64,000 bases of DNA. It comes from Candidatus Binatia bacterium (lineage in GTDB: Bacteria; Vulcanimicrobiota; Vulcanimicrobiia; Vulcanimicrobiales; Vulcanimicrobiaceae). A program made the translations under genes and the position numbers. Below the pieces are notes generated by a model that had not been told where the DNA came from, did not search any database, and saw only the letters and a list, made by a program, of their open reading frames with translations. Each line of letters opens with the position of its first letter. Within the stretch, counting starts at the first letter, position 1. The DNA lies in assembly GCA_035544215.1 (NCBI GenBank), contig DATKHY010000003.1, positions 124,001 to 188,000 of the forward strand, read 5' to 3'. Shown piece by piece: positions 38,053 to 46,849 of the stretch.

Positions 38053-39453
38053 CTATTCGGGTACGCCGTTATCGTGCTCGATGATCTGCTCCATGCTAGG
38101 TGAGCCGCCGCTGCCGCTGCCGCAGTTCTTAGTCGGCGGCAACGGTTCTTTATGGAACGCATTCGGCGGTTGAGACAGGTCGAACATGTCGCTGAGAGAG
38201 TTGGCGCGCACGTCGCTCGTTCCGAGCGATCCCAGGCCGAAGGTCTGCTCGATGAACTTCAGGATGCTGCCGAAGTCGTACTGCGTGTGGCCGACGGTGT
38301 GCGGCTTGACGTACGGCGAGATCACGATCAACGGCACGCGGAATCCGAGGCTCGTGTAGTTGGTCTGCGGCGCCGGAACGGAATCGTACCATCCGCCCCA
38401 GTCGTCCCACGCGACCAGGATTGCCGTGCTGTTCCAGTACTTGCTCGTGCCGATCGCGTTGACGACCGAGGTGATCCAGTGCGGGCCGTGGTTGCAGCCG
38501 CTCGCGGGATGATCCGAGTCGGCGAGCTTCGGGATGACCCACGACACGGCCGGAAGCGTGCCGTTCTGCACGTCCTTGAACACATTGGTGTTGGGGAAGC
38601 TCATGTGGTCCTTCCAATCCGGGCCATAGCGCACCTTGCGGATCGCATCGAAGCCGTTCCAAACACCGCCCGAGAAATCTCCGTTGATGCTGGACACGTA
38701 GAACTTCCACGAGGTGCTGGCGGCGTCTAATAGATCCGCCATCGTCTTATATTGCGTGAAGCACGGGAACGGGCCGCCGAACTCGTTCACCTGTCCGTTG
38801 GTCTTGATGATTGCGGTCACGGTGCTGGGCGGAGCGTCGCAGCCCCACGGCGTGGCGTCGGGCTGATCGGTGAGCGATTCGTTCGCGTTCAGACGCGTCG
38901 TCCCGGCGATGATCTGCTGGTGCGCGATGAAGCTGCTCGCGGTAGCGGTGAAGAACATGTCGTCCGCGAGCCCGTACTGGCTTGCGAAGTCCCAATACGC
39001 CTTGGTCTCGGAGCGCTTCACGGCGCGATACGGGTAGAGCTTGGCGGGCGGTCCATACAGCGCCTGACCGAACGTTATCTTGTCGAATCCGTCGTTTTGG
39101 CAGACGTTCGATGCGTTCGGGTCGCACTCGACCACGAATGCGCCGTGGCTGTGACTGATGTCGGTGCCCAGCGCGAACTGATTGGTACTCTCGAGCGCGA
39201 CCGTTGTGATCGGTACCTTGCCGCTCGGCGGGCACCATTTGGCCGGCTTGCACAGACCGGTGGTCGCCGTAGTCGCGCCCGGAAAGCCCATGAAGATGTT
39301 GTTGAAGCTGCGATTTTCTTGCAACAGAATGACGACGTGTTGAATCGAGTGAGCCGGCTGCATCGTCGGCGGTGGCGAGATGCTGCTCGAGTTGTTGCAG
39401 CCAGCGGCGCCGGCGAGCGTGGCGCAGAGAACGAAAAGTCCGAAGCGTTTCAT
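38053..39453 (-). CDS. AcpA/phospholipase C-type phosphoesterase lipoprotein, copy 2
   Basis: 466 residues, close paralogue of the neighbouring gene with the same motifs (HVVILLQENRSFNNIF, DHPASGCNHG, WDDWGGWYD) and a lipoprotein signal (GAAGC). A good GGAGGTTCC Shine-Dalgarno precedes the start. The intergenic space to the divergent aspartic-protease gene (39454-39534) must hold both promoters. Likely role: release of phosphate from extracellular organic phosphates or phospholipids. Confidence 0.88.
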   Translation of the reverse strand: MKRFGLFVLCATLAGAAGCNNSSSISPPPTMQPAHSIQHVVILLQENRSFNNIFMGFPGATTATTGLCKPAKWCPPSGKVPITTVALESTNQFALGTDISHSHGAFVVECDPNASNVCQNDGFDKITFGQALYGPPAKLYPYRAVKRSETKAYWDFASQYGLADDMFFTATASSFIAHQQIIAGTTRLNANESLTDQPDATPWGCDAPPSTVTAIIKTNGQVNEFGGPFPCFTQYKTMADLLDAASTSWKFYVSSINGDFSGGVWNGFDAIRKVRYGPDWKDHMSFPNTNVFKDVQNGTLPAVSWVIPKLADSDHPASGCNHGPHWITSVVNAIGTSKYWNSTAILVAWDDWGGWYDSVPAPQTNYTSLGFRVPLIVISPYVKPHTVGHTQYDFGSILKFIEQTFGLGSLGTSDVRANSLSDMFDLSQPPNAFHKEPLPPTKNCGSGSGGSPSMEQIIEHDNGVPE

Positions 39454-39534
39454 GGAACCTCCAAGCGCGGTGTTCTTGCTTACTGTATTCGCTGCAGGAG
39501 AAGAGAAAATCTTGTCGCAGCCTGCTTGGTGACT

Positions 39535-40359
39535 ATGGTTACCGTTCGCTTCGCGGCCTCCGCCTGCTTCGCCGTCGTGTTGGCGGCGCCGCCCGCCGCG
39601 CGTGCCGTCGATACCATTCCGTTTACCGAGGTCAAAGGCGGCCTGCTCCAGGTACAGGGATCGGTCGACGGCCAGTCGCCGGTACCGATGCTGATCGATA
39701 CGGGAGCCGGCGTCGACGTGCTGTCGACGGAGCTCGGCCGCAAGCTGGTCCTCGTCAACGGCAAGTACGTCAGCCTACGTCTGACCGGTCAGCGTGTGGA
39801 CCTGCCGGTAGGGGCGATCGTTTCGCTTGCGCTCGGCGGCGTAAACGTTGCCGCGCCGCACGTCGGAATCTGGGGCGGCCTCGACGGAACCGGAGTCGAC
39901 GGCCTCGTATCGGCGACTGCGTTTCGCAACGTCGCGACGACTTTCGACTTTAAAAACCATCAAGTTATCATAGAGGACGCGCAGACGTTCCCCGAGCGCG
40001 TGCGTGCCGGCATCAAGGTGCCGATCGTACTCCAAGACGATCTCGGCATATCGCTCGGCCTCTTCGCGCGCTTCGATTTCGGTGGCGGCAAGACCGGCTT
40101 GTGCGAGATCGACACGGGCTCGCCCGGCATTACGATCGATAAGAGTTTGGCGGCATCGCTCGGGCTGAATCCCAATGCCGGGGCGACGAAACTGTCGTCC
40201 ATATCGCTCGAGGGCGCGCCGCAGACCATGATCGAGCAGCCGGCCGTAACGTTCGCCAACCTGATCTACGACTGCAACATAGGCAACTCGTTCTGGGCGG
40301 GGAAAATCTTCACGCTCGATCTGACCAACCGCGTATTCTACGTGGCCACGCCGTCTTAG
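39535..40359 (+). CDS. Secreted retropepsin-like aspartic protease domain protein
   Basis: 274 residues from the ATG at 39535 (GTG at 39529 also possible). The signal peptide ends PPAARA. Two DTG motifs in sequence, IDTGAGVDVLS and IDTGSPGITID, form the expected pair of catalytic Asp sites of a fused retropepsin-like protein. Such bacterial exported proteins are poorly characterised. An AGGAG at 39497 is too far from the ATG to decide the start. Confidence 0.72.
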   Translation: MVTVRFAASACFAVVLAAPPAARAVDTIPFTEVKGGLLQVQGSVDGQSPVPMLIDTGAGVDVLSTELGRKLVLVNGKYVSLRLTGQRVDLPVGAIVSLALGGVNVAAPHVGIWGGLDGTGVDGLVSATAFRNVATTFDFKNHQVIIEDAQTFPERVRAGIKVPIVLQDDLGISLGLFARFDFGGGKTGLCEIDTGSPGITIDKSLAASLGLNPNAGATKLSSISLEGAPQTMIEQPAVTFANLIYDCNIGNSFWAGKIFTLDLTNRVFYVATPS

Positions 40360-40398
40360 GGTTTCCTTAGGGTAGGAGCCCCCGGCCGTTAGAAGGCC

Positions 40399-41076
40399 GT
40401 GGACGGCGGGTATGAGGGCGGCGTGGTAACTCCGCCAGCCAGCCCGCCGCCGGCTTTGACGCTTGTCACGCAGCGGTTTGCCGAGACGAACCGCGGCATC
40501 GTCGGTTTCCACCTGCGCAGGGTCTTCGACGTACACGCGGGCTTCTCGAAGCGCCACGAGGAGCTCGTGATGGACGGCATCTACAGCGACGGCGCGATCG
40601 TGAAGGTGCACGTGTCGAGCTACACGATCGACGGAAAGCCGGCCGACGCCGCGACGCAGGCGACGCTGGTGCAGTCGTACGAACATCCCGCCCCGGGCGC
40701 GATCTTCAACGTTCCGTTCGATCCGCGTTACGTCGAAGCGTATCAATATCAGAGCGCGGGGCCGCAAAAGATCGCCTTTACGTCGACCTTGCGCGACGCC
40801 GCCCACGGCACCGGCAGCTTCTCGTTCGACGGAAGCGGCAACGTGCTCAGCTATACGTATCAGCCGAACGTCCTGCCGCCGCACGCGAGCTTCGGCCAGG
40901 TGACGGACCGGCGCTCCGAGGCGCTGCCGGGTTATTGGGCGGTCGTGGAGGAGACGCAGCAATATAAAGGGAGCTACGGGCCGTTTCCGGGCTCCGGAAC
41001 GGTCGAGATAACCTTCTCCGACTTTCATCGCTTCACCGACCTGCAGAGCGCGCTCCGCTCCCTGCCGAGTTCTTAA
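40399..41076 (+). CDS. Hypothetical protein, possibly missing its signal sequence
   Basis: 225 residues. The frame is closed by a TAG at 40390, so the GTG at 40399 is the first usable start. The product opens MDGGYEGGVVTPPASPPPAL without a signal peptide, although its beta-rich body and neighbours suggest an exported protein. Either it is cytoplasmic or the 5' end is eroded. No domain recognised. Confidence 0.5.
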   Translation: MDGGYEGGVVTPPASPPPALTLVTQRFAETNRGIVGFHLRRVFDVHAGFSKRHEELVMDGIYSDGAIVKVHVSSYTIDGKPADAATQATLVQSYEHPAPGAIFNVPFDPRYVEAYQYQSAGPQKIAFTSTLRDAAHGTGSFSFDGSGNVLSYTYQPNVLPPHASFGQVTDRRSEALPGYWAVVEETQQYKGSYGPFPGSGTVEITFSDFHRFTDLQSALRSLPSS

Positions 41077-41145
41077 TAGCGGGCTTCCGCGAAGCAGGCT
41101 TTGGCGTCCGTTGTTGAAAACCGTGACGGCCTACAGGGGGAGCAG

Positions 41146-42609
41146 ATGACAGGGCGCAAGACGTTATTTTTAAACCCGCCGAGCTTCGAAGGGTACGACG
41201 GTGGCGCGGGTTCCCGGTATCAGTGCCGCCGCGAGGTGCGATCTTTTTGGTATCCCACGTGGCTGGCGCAACCCGCCGCGATGGTGCCGGGCAGCCGCCT
41301 CGTCGACGCGCCGCCCGACGATCTGACGATGGATCAGGTAGTGCCGCTGGCCAAGGACTACGATTCAATCGTCATGCACACAAGCACGCCGTCGTTCAGC
41401 AACGACGCCCGCGTGGCGGAGCGTCTGAAGCAAGAAAATCCGGACGTGTTGATCGGCATGGTCGGCGCGCACGTCGGCGTCCTCCCCGAGCAATCGCTGC
41501 GCGGGGCGCCGGCCGTCGATTGGGTGAGCGTCGGCGAGTTCGACTACACCTGCGTCGACGTGGCGTCCGGAAAGCCCATCGCAGAGGTGGACGGCCTCGC
41601 CTACCGCTCTAACGGCGATATCGTGCGCACCCCCGAGCGCCCGACGATCACGGACATGGACGCATTTCCGTCGGTGCTCGACGTCTACCGCCGCGACCTC
41701 ACGATCCCGAACTACTTCAACGGCTACCTGCAGCACCCGTACGTCTCGCTCTACACCGGACGCGGCTGCAAGTCGAAGTGCACGTTCTGCCTCTGGCCGC
41801 AGACGATCGGCGGCCATCTCTACCGCGTGCGCAGCGTCGAGAGCGTCGCGGCCGAGATGGCGCGGGCCAAGGAGCTGTTCCCGGAGGTTCGCGAGTGGTT
41901 TTTCGACGACGACACCTTGACCGACAACATACCGCGCGTCGAGGAAGTCGCGCGGCGGCTTGGTCCCCTCGGGATCACGTGGTCGTGCAACGCGAAGCCC
42001 AACGTGCCGCGCTCGACGCTCGAGATCATGAAGGCCAACGGCCTGCGGCTGCTCCTCGTCGGATACGAGTCCGGCAATCAGCAGGTGCTCAACAACATGA
42101 AGAAGGGCACGCGCCTCGACATCATCCGCCGCTTCTCGAAAGATTGCCGCGAGCTCGGCATCAAGGTTCACGGCACGTTCATCTTGGGCATGCCGGGCGA
42201 GACGCCGGAGACGATCCGCGAGACGATTGACTTCGCGTGCGAGATGGATCCGGAGACGATCCAAGTTTCACTCGCGGCGCCGTATCCCGGCACGTATCTC
42301 TACAAGCAGGCGCAAGACAACGGTTGGCTCGAGGCGCAGAGCAGCGACCTGGTCGACACGCACGGCGTGCAGCACGCCGCGCTGAACTATCCCGGTCTGA
42401 CGTCGACGATGATGTTCGAATCGGTGGACGAGTTCTACCGGCGCTTTTACTTCCGCCCGCGCAAGATGTTCTCGCTGCTCGGCGGCATGATCGGCGACCG
42501 TCAGGTGATGAAGCGCCGCCTGCGCGAGGGGGTCGAGTTCTTCCACTTCCTACGCGAGCGCAAGCGCGAACAAGCCGAAGGACGCCGCACAGCAGTATTG
42601 TCATCCTGA
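41146..42609 (+). CDS. hpnJ: Hopanoid biosynthesis-associated radical SAM protein HpnJ
   Basis: 487 residues. The N-terminus is typical of HpnJ (TLFLNPPSFEGYDGGAGSRY), with a B12-binding-like domain followed by the radical SAM domain. The [4Fe-4S] cysteines are CKSKCTFC in a CxxxCxxC pattern. HpnJ is implicated in forming the cyclitol-ether head group of hopanoids. The ATG at 41146 follows a strong AGGGGGAG. The stop codon lies inside palindromic repeat copy B. No other hopanoid gene is nearby. Confidence 0.9.
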   Translation: MTGRKTLFLNPPSFEGYDGGAGSRYQCRREVRSFWYPTWLAQPAAMVPGSRLVDAPPDDLTMDQVVPLAKDYDSIVMHTSTPSFSNDARVAERLKQENPDVLIGMVGAHVGVLPEQSLRGAPAVDWVSVGEFDYTCVDVASGKPIAEVDGLAYRSNGDIVRTPERPTITDMDAFPSVLDVYRRDLTIPNYFNGYLQHPYVSLYTGRGCKSKCTFCLWPQTIGGHLYRVRSVESVAAEMARAKELFPEVREWFFDDDTLTDNIPRVEEVARRLGPLGITWSCNAKPNVPRSTLEIMKANGLRLLLVGYESGNQQVLNNMKKGTRLDIIRRFSKDCRELGIKVHGTFILGMPGETPETIRETIDFACEMDPETIQVSLAAPYPGTYLYKQAQDNGWLEAQSSDLVDTHGVQHAALNYPGLTSTMMFESVDEFYRRFYFRPRKMFSLLGGMIGDRQVMKRRLREGVEFFHFLRERKREQAEGRRTAVLSS

Positions 42610-42646
42610 GCCGCGCGCAACGCGCGCGTGTCGAAGGACGAAGGAC
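42598..42646. repeat. Palindromic intergenic repeat, copy B
   Basis: TTGTCATCCTGAGC, an inner GCGCGCAACGCGCGC hairpin, then GTCGAAGGAC (42630-42639) and a partial second GAAGGAC. It fills the whole space between the hpnJ coding end and the convergent glycosidase and supplies the hpnJ stop codon. Confidence 0.75.
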
Positions 42647-42647
42647 G

Positions 42648-44159
42648 CTACTCGAGCGTTAGCACCGAGACGCTATAAGGCGGGAGCGCGAGCGGCACCG
42701 ACGTGCCGACTTTGCCGAGGGCGCGTCTCTCCGGCCCGACCCATTCGTTGCCCTTGGATTTATCGTACTGAGCCTTCCCGTAGGTCGCGAGCGCGGCGGT
42801 GAAACTCGTTCTGGTCGAGTTCTTCACCCTCGCCTCGACGTCGATGGTATGAAGCGTGTTGTTGAAGATGGCGAACGCGTAGCCGTTGCTTTCGGCGAAA
42901 CCGTACGCGCGTACGGCCGGATGCAGTGTGCGCGGAACGGTCGTGGTTCGGACCTGCGAACCGGCGGCGACGTCGCCGGCCAGAAGCGCCATCACGCGCG
43001 CCGTTGGAAACGGCGTCCCGCCGGGAATCTTAGGCGCGCCCTGACACCCGTACTCCGGTAAGTCGTCCGAAAAGAGCGCTTCGGTTCCGAAATCTTGCCA
43101 GCCGTAGAGTTTCTTCGAGAAGTCGCCGTTTTGATCGCAGCTGCCGTAGGCCAGCCAGAACGTGGACATCGGCACCCCGGCGTTGGCCAGTGTGCCGAGC
43201 ATTTGTCCGACATAGAGCCCGTTGACGATCGAAACGGATTGCTTACCCTCCTTGCCGGCATCGTTGTTGTACTCGCCCAGATAGATGGGGGTGCTCGCGG
43301 GAACCCCGGCGGCGGTCATCTCGTCGCGCAAGCCCTCGAGGTCGGAAGCGAACGTGTCGATGGCCGCGCCCAACAGAAAACGGTCGCTGTCTTTGTTGTA
43401 CTCGGGGTAATAATGGACTTCGACAAAGTCGAACGGTTGCGCCTCGCGCAGCACGACGTCGTTCCACGCGCGATCCGAGGGCGTGTCGACGACCACTCCG
43501 AGCTTTGCATTTGGATCCGCCTTTTTCACGGCCGGGTAGTAGCCGTCTCGGACGGCGGCCGAGTAGGTGTGGGGATCGTGCGGATGCGAGTGCAGATCGT
43601 ACTCCCACGAGCCGTACACCTCGTTTCCGACCGTCCAAAATGCGACGTGATACCCGCGGTTCTTTGCATGCGCGACCCACGCGGCGGCTTCGCTCGGCTG
43701 ACCGCCCGCGTTGCAGGCGCGATTGCTTCCGTAGTCGAGCGTGATCGCGATGTCGATCTTCAGCGGATCGGCGACGCGCCTCATCAAGTGATCGAAGGTG
43801 GAGGGCGGCGTGATATAGCCTTGATTGTCGCAGAGCGACCCGCCGTCTTCCCAGTGATACGCGTCCGATTCCGATCCGCCGGGAAAGCGAACGAGATGAA
43901 TACCGCTACGGCGCAGCGACGGATTGACGAAGCCGCGCAGGAAGTCGTACCAGGTGTCGAGCGAGGCGCCGTAGAGGTCGGCCGATACCGTCGGTCCCTT
44001 CGAACGCGCGTCGAGCTCGACGACCGGCGTCTGTGAGGCGTTCAGTTGCGGCAATGCTCGCAGTAGTGGCGACGGCATCACCGTAAGGCCGCGGCTCCCA
44101 CCGCAGGCTGTCGCGACGGCCAAGGTCAGGGCTGCTCCGAGGATCCATCGCCGTTGCAT
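42648..44159 (-). CDS. Exported GH51-like glycoside hydrolase lipoprotein
   Basis: 503 residues from the ATG at 44159. Lipoprotein signal (VATACGG). A TIM-barrel enzyme with VRFPGG, the acid/base Glu in WTVGNEVYGSW and a probable nucleophile Glu in YLGEYNND, resembling alpha-L-arabinofuranosidases (GH51). The long open frame upstream runs into the opposite strand and is not coding. A GGGAGGG Shine-Dalgarno and a TATACT hexamer lie upstream. The family sub-assignment is moderate. Confidence 0.72.
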   Translation of the reverse strand: MQRRWILGAALTLAVATACGGSRGLTVMPSPLLRALPQLNASQTPVVELDARSKGPTVSADLYGASLDTWYDFLRGFVNPSLRRSGIHLVRFPGGSESDAYHWEDGGSLCDNQGYITPPSTFDHLMRRVADPLKIDIAITLDYGSNRACNAGGQPSEAAAWVAHAKNRGYHVAFWTVGNEVYGSWEYDLHSHPHDPHTYSAAVRDGYYPAVKKADPNAKLGVVVDTPSDRAWNDVVLREAQPFDFVEVHYYPEYNKDSDRFLLGAAIDTFASDLEGLRDEMTAAGVPASTPIYLGEYNNDAGKEGKQSVSIVNGLYVGQMLGTLANAGVPMSTFWLAYGSCDQNGDFSKKLYGWQDFGTEALFSDDLPEYGCQGAPKIPGGTPFPTARVMALLAGDVAAGSQVRTTTVPRTLHPAVRAYGFAESNGYAFAIFNNTLHTIDVEARVKNSTRTSFTAALATYGKAQYDKSKGNEWVGPERRALGKVGTSVPLALPPYSVSVLTLE

Positions 44160-44203
44160 CGCGCCCTCCCGAGGCAGAGTATAGCGCATAGATGAGCGGC
44201 GAT

Positions 44204-44232
44204 TTGACGAACATACGTTCGCATGGTAGAGT
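44204..44232 (+). promoter_or_regulatory. ftsY-recA-recX promoter with embedded LexA/SOS box
   Basis: -35 TTGACG (44204-44209), a 17-bp spacer and -10 TAGAGT (44227-44232). Inside it, CGAACATACGTTCG (44208-44221) is a palindrome matching the Gram-positive LexA box pattern CGAAC-N4-GTTCG. It overlaps the -35, so repressor binding would block transcription. Divergent from the glycosidase gene. Confidence 0.7.
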
Positions 44233-44259
44233 CGGTAGCGTGAACGCAAGGGCCGTCGC

Positions 44260-45195
44260 CTGAGCTGGCTTTCACGCCTGCGCACCTCGCTCGGCAAGGC
44301 GCGTGAGGCATTCTCCTCCGTGGCGCGCCTCGGCCGCCCCGAGCGGCCGCTGACGGCCGAGTTCTGGGACGAGTTGGAAGAGACGCTGATTCTGGCCGAC
44401 TTCGGCGTACCGACGACCGCGAAGATCGCAACGGGGCTGCAGACGGTCGCGCGCCAGGAGGCGTGGACGACGACCGATCGCGCAGTCGCGCGTTTCCGCA
44501 AAGACGTCGAACGCTTTCTCACGCTGCCGGGAGCGGAGCTGCAGCTCGATCGCACGCCCGCCGTGATCTTGATCGTCGGCGTCAACGGCAGCGGCAAGAC
44601 TACGACGATCGGCAAGCTCGCGTTACGCCTGCGCAAGGCGGAGAAGCGCGCCTTGCTCGTGGCCGGTGACACGTTTCGCGCCGCGGCCGCCGAGCAGCTC
44701 GCGGTCTGGGCCGACCGCAGCGGCAGCGCGCTGATTCGCGGCGCCGAAGGCGCCGATCCGGCTTCGGTCGTCTTCGACGGCGTGCGCGCCGCGAAGGCGC
44801 GTGAACTGGACGTCGTGCTCGTCGACACCGCCGGGCGGCTTCAGACCAAGACGAATTTGATGGAAGAGCTCAAGAAGATCCGGCGCGTCATCGAGCGCGA
44901 GCTCGGCGAGCCGCCGGCCGAAACGCTGTTGGTCGTCGACGGGACGAACGGCCAGAACGCGATCTCGCAGGCGAAACTCTTCAACGCCGCGACGGAGCTC
45001 ACCGGAATCGTCATCACAAAGCTCGACTCGACAGCGAAGGGAGGCGTGCTCGTCGCGATCGTAGACGAGCTCGAGGTGCCGATCAAGTTCGTGGGCCTGG
45101 GCGAGGGTCCCGAGGATCTGCGCCCCTTCGTCCCCGCGGAATTCATCGATGCCCTGTTCGAAGACGAATGCCACCCACTTGGCACTCCGCCGTGA
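44260..45195 (+). CDS. ftsY: Signal recognition particle receptor FtsY
   Basis: SRP GTPase receptor for co-translational membrane insertion. The NG domain has FWDELEETLILADFGV, G1 VGVNGSGKTTTIGKLA, DTFRAAAAEQL, DTAGRLQTKTNLMEEL and TKLDSTAKGG. The first standard start is the GTG at 44320, but the conserved N-terminal helix (WLSRLRTSLGKAREAF) lies upstream in frame back to a TAG at 44236, with no ATG, GTG or TTG. The CTG at 44260 is the best candidate and overlaps the TGA of a 7-codon ORF (GTG at 44240). A one-base sequence error is the alternative. Confidence 0.93.
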   Translation: MSWLSRLRTSLGKAREAFSSVARLGRPERPLTAEFWDELEETLILADFGVPTTAKIATGLQTVARQEAWTTTDRAVARFRKDVERFLTLPGAELQLDRTPAVILIVGVNGSGKTTTIGKLALRLRKAEKRALLVAGDTFRAAAAEQLAVWADRSGSALIRGAEGADPASVVFDGVRAAKARELDVVLVDTAGRLQTKTNLMEELKKIRRVIERELGEPPAETLLVVDGTNGQNAISQAKLFNAATELTGIVITKLDSTAKGGVLVAIVDELEVPIKFVGLGEGPEDLRPFVPAEFIDALFEDECHPLGTPP

Positions 45196-45230
45196 GAGCG
45201 TGATACAGGCTCAGAAGAGAAAGGAACATC

Positions 45231-46268
45231 ATGGCAGCAGAAGACGAACGGCAACTCGCCCTCACCAACGCGCTCGCTCAGATCGAGCGGCAGTTCGGTA
45301 AGGGCGCGATCATGCGCATGGGCGACTTCCAGGAACGCATGGCGTTCGAGATCGTGCCGACCGGCTCGATCGCGCTCGACCTAGCGCTCGGCGTCGGCGG
45401 CTTCCCGCGCGGCCGAATCGTCGAGATCTACGGCCCGGAGTCGAGCGGCAAGACGACCCTCGCGCTGCACGCCATCGCCGAGGCGCAGAAGCCCGGTGGC
45501 ACGGCGGCGTTCATTGACGTCGAGCACGCGCTGGATCCTAACTACGCCGCGGCGCTCGGAGTCGATCTCGACAACCTGCTCGTGTCGCAGCCGGACACCG
45601 GCGAACAGGCGCTGGAAATCGCCGAAATGCTCACGCGCAGCAACGCGGTCGACGTCGTCGTCGTCGACTCCGTCGCCGCTTTGGTGACGCGCGCCGAACT
45701 GGAGGGCGACATGGGCGACGCGCACGTCGGCTTGCAGGCCCGGCTGATGTCGCAGGCCCTGCGCAAGCTGACCGCCGCGATCTCGCGCAGCAAGACCGTG
45801 ATGATCTTCATCAATCAGCTGCGCGAAAAGGTTGGCGTGATGTTCGGTAACCCGGAGACGACCTCGGGAGGCCGCGCACTGAAGTTCTACGCGTCCGTCC
45901 GGCTCGATGTCCGAAAGCTGGAGACCATCAAGATCGGTCAGGACGTCGTCGGCACGCGCACCCGCGTCAAGGTCGTGAAGAACAAGGTCGCGCCGCCGTT
46001 TCGGCAGGCGGAGTTCGATATCACCTACGGTCACGGCATCTCGAAGATGGGCTCTACCCTCGACGTCGCGCTCGATCAGAACATCGTGGGCAAGAGCGGC
46101 TCCTGGTACACCTACGGCGAGCAGCGCATCGGTCAAGGCCGCGAGAACGCCAAGGCATATCTGGAAGAGCACCTCGACCTCGCCGCCGAGATCGAGGCGA
46201 AGATCCGCGAGGCGCTCAGCAAAACGGCCTCGACCAACGGCAAGGCCCCCGCCGCCATCGCCGACTAA
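45231..46268 (+). CDS. recA: Recombinase RecA
   Basis: DNA-dependent ATPase for homologous recombination and LexA cleavage. 345 residues. Walker A is GPESSGKTT, Walker B is [11 protein letters not shown]1 is [20 protein letters not shown] and L2 is [19 protein letters not shown]. Only 35 bp separate it from ftsY, with a GAAAGGA Shine-Dalgarno and no promoter or SOS box of its own visible, so it probably depends on the SOS-boxed promoter ahead of ftsY. Confidence 0.97.
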   Translation: MAAEDERQLALTNALAQIERQFGKGAIMRMGDFQERMAFEIVPTGSIALDLALGVGGFPRGRIVEIYGPESSGKTTLALHAIAEAQKPGGTAAFIDVEHALDPNYAAALGVDLDNLLVSQPDTGEQALEIAEMLTRSNAVDVVVVDSVAALVTRAELEGDMGDAHVGLQARLMSQALRKLTAAISRSKTVMIFINQLREKVGVMFGNPETTSGGRALKFYASVRLDVRKLETIKIGQDVVGTRTRVKVVKNKVAPPFRQAEFDITYGHGISKMGSTLDVALDQNIVGKSGSWYTYGEQRIGQGRENAKAYLEEHLDLAAEIEAKIREALSKTASTNGKAPAAIAD

Positions 46269-46274
46269 CTCGAC

Positions 46275-46730
46275 ATGAGGGCGTACTCTGCGGCGCTCGC
46301 GTTTCTCGCGCGGCAGCGCTGCACGGAGGTGCGCCTCTGGCAGCATCTGGAGCGCAAGGGCTTCGACGACGCTGCGGTTCGCGAGGCGATCGAGCGCTGC
46401 AAGGACGAGGGATTCCTCGACGACCGTCTGTACGCGCGCTTGTACGTCGAGGGGAGGCGCAAACCGGTCGGCAACGGCCGGCTCGTCGGCGAGCTCGTGC
46501 GCAAGGGAATCGACGGTGAAGCGGCCGCCCACGCCGTGGCATCGCTGGAACGCGACGAAGGCGCGCGCTGCGCGGCGGCCTTCGCGCGATTGCGCGACAG
46601 GAATCCCGAGATATCGTATCCGTCGGCGGCGCGGCGCCTGGAGCGGCTCGGCTTTCCGGCCGCGACGATTTACCGGACACTGCGCGCGCACGCCGCGCAA
46701 TCCGGCGCACTCCTGCCGTTGTCATCCTGA
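46275..46730 (+). CDS. recX: Regulatory protein RecX
   Basis: 151 residues. Alpha-helical RecX repeats: LARQRCTEVRLWQHLERKGF, FLDDRLYARLYVEGR and LRDRNPEISYPSAARRLERLGF. RecX inhibits RecA filament growth and is commonly placed right after recA, as here with a 6-bp gap. The C-terminal LSS and stop codon are contributed by palindromic repeat copy C. Confidence 0.9.
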   Translation: MRAYSAALAFLARQRCTEVRLWQHLERKGFDDAAVREAIERCKDEGFLDDRLYARLYVEGRRKPVGNGRLVGELVRKGIDGEAAAHAVASLERDEGARCAAAFARLRDRNPEISYPSAARRLERLGFPAATIYRTLRAHAAQSGALLPLSS

Positions 46731-46807
46731 GCGTAGCGAGCGTAGCGAGCGGAGTCGAAGGACGCGCGTGCCTCGGGGTCCTGAGCGAGCGAAGCGAGTC
46801 GAAGGAC
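46719..46807. repeat. Palindromic intergenic repeat, copy C (two units)
   Basis: Unit 1 (46719-46763) starts TTGTCATCCTGAGC, has short GTAGCGAG iterations and ends GTCGAAGGAC. Unit 2 (46778-46807) is GTCCTGAGCGAGCGAAGCGA followed by GTCGAAGGAC. It provides the recX stop and separates recX from the response regulator. Confidence 0.8.
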
Positions 46808-46849
46808 ACCGCGTCTCATCCGGGCCCTACCGCGGGCACTCCATCCGGC

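Noticed and set aside
45381-46700. 439-aa minus-strand open frame over recA and recX
   Set aside because: Mirror frame of recA; no motif or start signal, and both real genes are certain.
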